From Senimuribacter sp049852125 (lineage in GTDB: Bacteria; Bacillota; Clostridia; Peptostreptococcales; Anaerovoracaceae), in NCBI RefSeq assembly GCF_049852125.1, contig NZ_CP187532.1, forward strand, positions 2,418,001 through 2,482,000: a stretch of 64,000 nucleotides of DNA. The letters are read 5' to 3'. Made by a program: the position numbers and the translations under genes. Shown piece after piece: positions 61,850-64,000 of the stretch (positions are counted from its first letter, which is position 1; each line of letters opens with the position of its first letter). The notes under the pieces were generated by a model. The model had not been told where the DNA came from, searched no databases, and saw only the letters and a list, made by a program, of their open reading frames with translations.

Positions 61850-62863
61850 TTATAAGTTCTCTGCGTCTGTCAGAATTCTGAGCAGATCGCTGAGCACGCC
61901 GTATGCAGTCTGATCAATTTCCGGTTCATAAACGTGCTCAATAATGGATACTTCCCCCATCAAATCCGTATTTACCGTCACAGCAGCTGCTGTTCCGTTA
62001 ATGCTGGCCAGCAGATCGTCGCCATTAACTGCCTGTGGCTGCACAGTACCGACAGGCTTCCCGTCTTCCAGCCATCCATGGCAGACCAGCTTAATCTTCT
62101 GTCCATGCTTGGCAGCTTCCAAAAGCTGCTCTTTCGTAATCTCAGAAATCCCTGTTCTTTTGATGTCCGGCGGTGTAATCTTTACATCCATCAGAACGTT
62201 CATCAAAGCGGTCAGCTTCGCTGCCGCGTCCCATCCTTCCAAATCCATGGACGGATCGGCCTCTACAAATCCCCTTCTCTGCCCTTCCTTTACTGCTTCC
62301 TCATAGGAAACGCCTTTCTCCATCTGATCGAGGACATAGTTGGTCGTAGCGTTGAGAATACCCTTTACCTCCGTAATTTTGCAGGCTTTTAAGGTTTCCT
62401 TCGCCAGATTGAATACCGGCACGCCATCCATAACCGTCGCCTCATGGCAAAAGATGACATGATTTTCCGCAGCCAGATTCTTTAGCTCCCGATATGCCCA
62501 TGCGATGGTTCCTTTGTTGGCAGTAATGACGTGTTTCTTTCTTTCCAAGGCGCTGCGAACATGGTCGATGGCAGGCTGTCCCGTCATAATATTGATCGGC
62601 GTCAGCTCAACCATCACATCGTAATCCGCCTGCTCTATGACCTCCATGCTGCCCACATTCTTGTCAAATATTCTGCTTTCTAATAAGTCCGTATCAATTC
62701 CATCCCTGTCCAAAAGCGCCCCTTTACTTCTGGTGCAGATCGCGGTAATTACTGGATTAACGCCATAAGTATCTGCGATATACTGCTTTCTTGTTTTCAG
62801 CATCTTCGCAAAGGCTTTGCCTACGTTTCCGTATCCGATCATAGCCAGCTTTAGATTTTTCAT
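61850..62863 (-). CDS. homoserine dehydrogenase family protein
   Basis: 337 residues. MIGYGNVGKAFAKML is the NAD(P) Rossmann loop, ITANKGTIAWAY the binding segment after it, and GILNATTNYVLDQMEKGVSYEEAVKEGQRRGFVEADPSMDLEGWDAAAKL the homoserine dehydrogenase signature with the catalytic Lys. No C-terminal ACT regulatory domain, so it is a short, probably feedback-insensitive form. The neighbouring carbamoyltransferase and antiporter suggest a catabolic rather than threonine-biosynthetic setting, and related enzymes act on other amino-alcohol substrates. Start ATG 62863. Confidence 0.8.
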   Translation of the reverse strand: MKNLKLAMIGYGNVGKAFAKMLKTRKQYIADTYGVNPVITAICTRSKGALLDRDGIDTDLLESRIFDKNVGSMEVIEQADYDVMVELTPINIMTGQPAIDHVRSALERKKHVITANKGTIAWAYRELKNLAAENHVIFCHEATVMDGVPVFNLAKETLKACKITEVKGILNATTNYVLDQMEKGVSYEEAVKEGQRRGFVEADPSMDLEGWDAAAKLTALMNVLMDVKITPPDIKRTGISEITKEQLLEAAKHGQKIKLVCHGWLEDGKPVGTVQPQAVNGDDLLASINGTAAAVTVNTDLMGEVSIIEHVYEPEIDQTAYGVLSDLLRILTDAENL

Positions 62864-62935
62864 AGGAGTATTGCCCTTTCTTTTCAACGGAATCAGGGAA
62901 TGCCAAAAAGCATCCCCTCATCCGGAAATTATTTT

Positions 62936-63982
62936 TTATTTTAAGACTAGTTCGTCGACAGCTTTCTTGTAATAATCGACGTCTGCTTCTGTATGCAGCG
63001 CTTCTTTTTCCTTCAGCAGCGGATACATGAAGTATACCAACAGACCTTTTTCTGTATGTAATCTATTTTCTGCCTGCGGAATCAGGACGGACTGATCGCT
63101 GTCCCATACTTCGTCAGAGATTTCATAGCCACGGTTTCCAGGCAGGTTGTGCATAACCTTAATGGACGGTTTTGCCTTGGACAGCAGTTCTCTGTTGATG
63201 GAATACTTAGGGAAGAAGGTTGCGATCTTCTTATCCTTCAGATGGTCGGAACCGTGATACCACCATGCGTCTGTGGCGATGAAGTCAACCTGGTCGATGT
63301 ATTCATACGGATCATTTGTCTGAATGAACTTACCGCCGGATTTTTCCATTTCTGCCTTGCAGTACGCTACGTCTTCCGGTGCCATTTCAGCTTCCTTCGG
63401 CGCGCAGGAAATAAAGGTTACGCCCATCTTGGACAGAAGTCTTGCTTCTGTTCTGCATACGCCGCCGATATTGTCGCCAAGTACGGAGTTATCGCCGATG
63501 AACATGTAAACCAGATCTTCGATTTTCTTGCCTTCCGGCATATATTCTGTCATAGTGAACAGGTCGCACAGCGCCTGAGTCGGATGCATGCATTTGCTGC
63601 TCATGCCGCTGAATACAGGCACATCAGAGTACTTTGCAAGTTCAATAATGGTATCCTGAGATTCGGTACGAATTTCGATAGCGTCGCACATGCCGGAAAG
63701 TACCTGCGCGGTATCCTTGATAGTTTCTCTGTCTTCACCGCAGTGGAGCGTCTTCGTTTCCAGGTACAAAGCGTGTCCGCCCAGCTGTGTCATAGCTGCT
63801 TCAAAAGAAACTCTGGTTCTGGTGGACGGCTGGTCAAACATCATAGCCAGGGACTGATCCTTCAGAAGTGGAAGGCGGATGCCTTTGCGCTCTGCGTCCT
63901 TTAAGGTTTTGATGACTTTCAGCATTTCCAGGTATTCTTCTTTGGTGAAATCATCGGTTTCAATAAAATGTCTTACATTCAT
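62936..63982 (-). CDS. putrescine/ornithine carbamoyltransferase-type protein
   Basis: 348 residues of the aspartate/ornithine carbamoyltransferase family. DQPSTRTRVSFEAAMTQLGGH is the carbamoyl-phosphate STRTR site and CMHPTQALCDLFTM is the HPTQ site. VMHNLPGNRGYEISDEV replaces the usual HCLP with HNLP. The length, the ending QAENRLHTEKGLLVYFM and a C-terminal helix (TEADVDYYKKAVDEL) resemble catabolic putrescine carbamoyltransferase more than biosynthetic OTCase. The physiological substrate is uncertain. Start ATG 63982 is 8 nt after GGAGG. An ATG at 63997 overlaps that site. It leads the group with homoserine dehydrogenase and nhaC. The promoter lies beyond the window. Confidence 0.8.
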   Translation of the reverse strand: MNVRHFIETDDFTKEEYLEMLKVIKTLKDAERKGIRLPLLKDQSLAMMFDQPSTRTRVSFEAAMTQLGGHALYLETKTLHCGEDRETIKDTAQVLSGMCDAIEIRTESQDTIIELAKYSDVPVFSGMSSKCMHPTQALCDLFTMTEYMPEGKKIEDLVYMFIGDNSVLGDNIGGVCRTEARLLSKMGVTFISCAPKEAEMAPEDVAYCKAEMEKSGGKFIQTNDPYEYIDQVDFIATDAWWYHGSDHLKDKKIATFFPKYSINRELLSKAKPSIKVMHNLPGNRGYEISDEVWDSDQSVLIPQAENRLHTEKGLLVYFMYPLLKEKEALHTEADVDYYKKAVDELVLK

Positions 63983-64000
63983 TTGTTTTTCCTCCATTTT

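Noticed and set aside
1..64000. tRNA, rRNA, riboswitch or prophage
   Set aside because: None could be recognised by reading; a covariance-model scan would be needed to exclude small RNAs.

Overview
The window looks like chromosome of an anaerobic, amino-acid-fermenting Firmicute (Clostridia; the gene set would suit an Anaerovoracaceae/Eubacteriales-type bacterium, but no rRNA or marker allows a firm placement). Evidence: two genes of clostridial lysine fermentation (kal near 0.6 kb, kce near 17 kb), D- and L-serine dehydratases, pyruvate:ferredoxin oxidoreductase with an acetate/butyrate-type CoA-transferase, a V-type ATPase whose K subunit carries the Na+ ligand set, NhaC-type antiporters, and several sigma-54 (-24/-12) promoters.

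Layout. 0-2.6 kb: 5' part of a Kdd-like gene divergent from kal, with an IS256-family element (8-bp target duplication) between kal and its terminator. 2.6-11.8 kb: a hotdog thioesterase and a nine-gene V-ATPase operon on the minus strand. 11.9-15.6 kb: MMPL transporter plus a YhgE-like repeat protein. 15.8-21.5 kb: AI-2E family protein, murB, PHP, rapZ, kce, whiA; kce sits where yvcK normally lies and has its own promoter. 21.5-26 kb: small unknown genes, a Fic-like protein with a ruined active site, yfcE, dsdA, and a 78-aa gene with a sigma-54 promoter. 26-36.9 kb: a minus-strand operon (Kdd-domain/sigma-54 activator, a 1598-aa mosaic protein, an LDH-like protein, a flavodoxin-fold protein) divergent from a sigma-54-promoted NhaC-type transporter. 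37-51 kb: macrodomain, glutamine amidotransferase-like, CAP-domain protein, CoA-transferase, PFOR, LysR, acyltransferase/DUF6320, esterase, TetR, L-serine dehydratase. 51-55.4 kb: a decayed region with two whole and one truncated DUF4143 ATPases, a broken toxin-antitoxin pair and an amidohydrolase remnant. 55.4-64 kb: aminotransferase, EamA transporter, M20 amidohydrolase, YfcC carrier, NhaC, homoserine dehydrogenase and a putrescine/ornithine-type carbamoyltransferase.

What seems most new. (1) A local sigma-54 regulon: three -24/-12 promoters (kal, the 78-aa gene, the NhaC-type transporter) each have an upstream element resembling TGAACCRAAAANRGWTCA. The likely activator fuses a 3,5-diaminohexanoate-dehydrogenase-like domain to a sigma-54 AAA+ domain, so a fermentation enzyme fold appears to serve as the sensor. 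(2) Two intergenic arrays of 36-38-bp dyads, one with TGACAC/GTGTCA arms and one with TTGTGCA/TGCACAA arms. They share one geometry (26-27-bp gaps, 63-64-bp period, about six helical turns), though arm sequences differ and inner sequences are not conserved. One lies upstream of PFOR, the other exactly between two decayed genes. (3) A long hairpin that buries the PFOR ribosome binding site.
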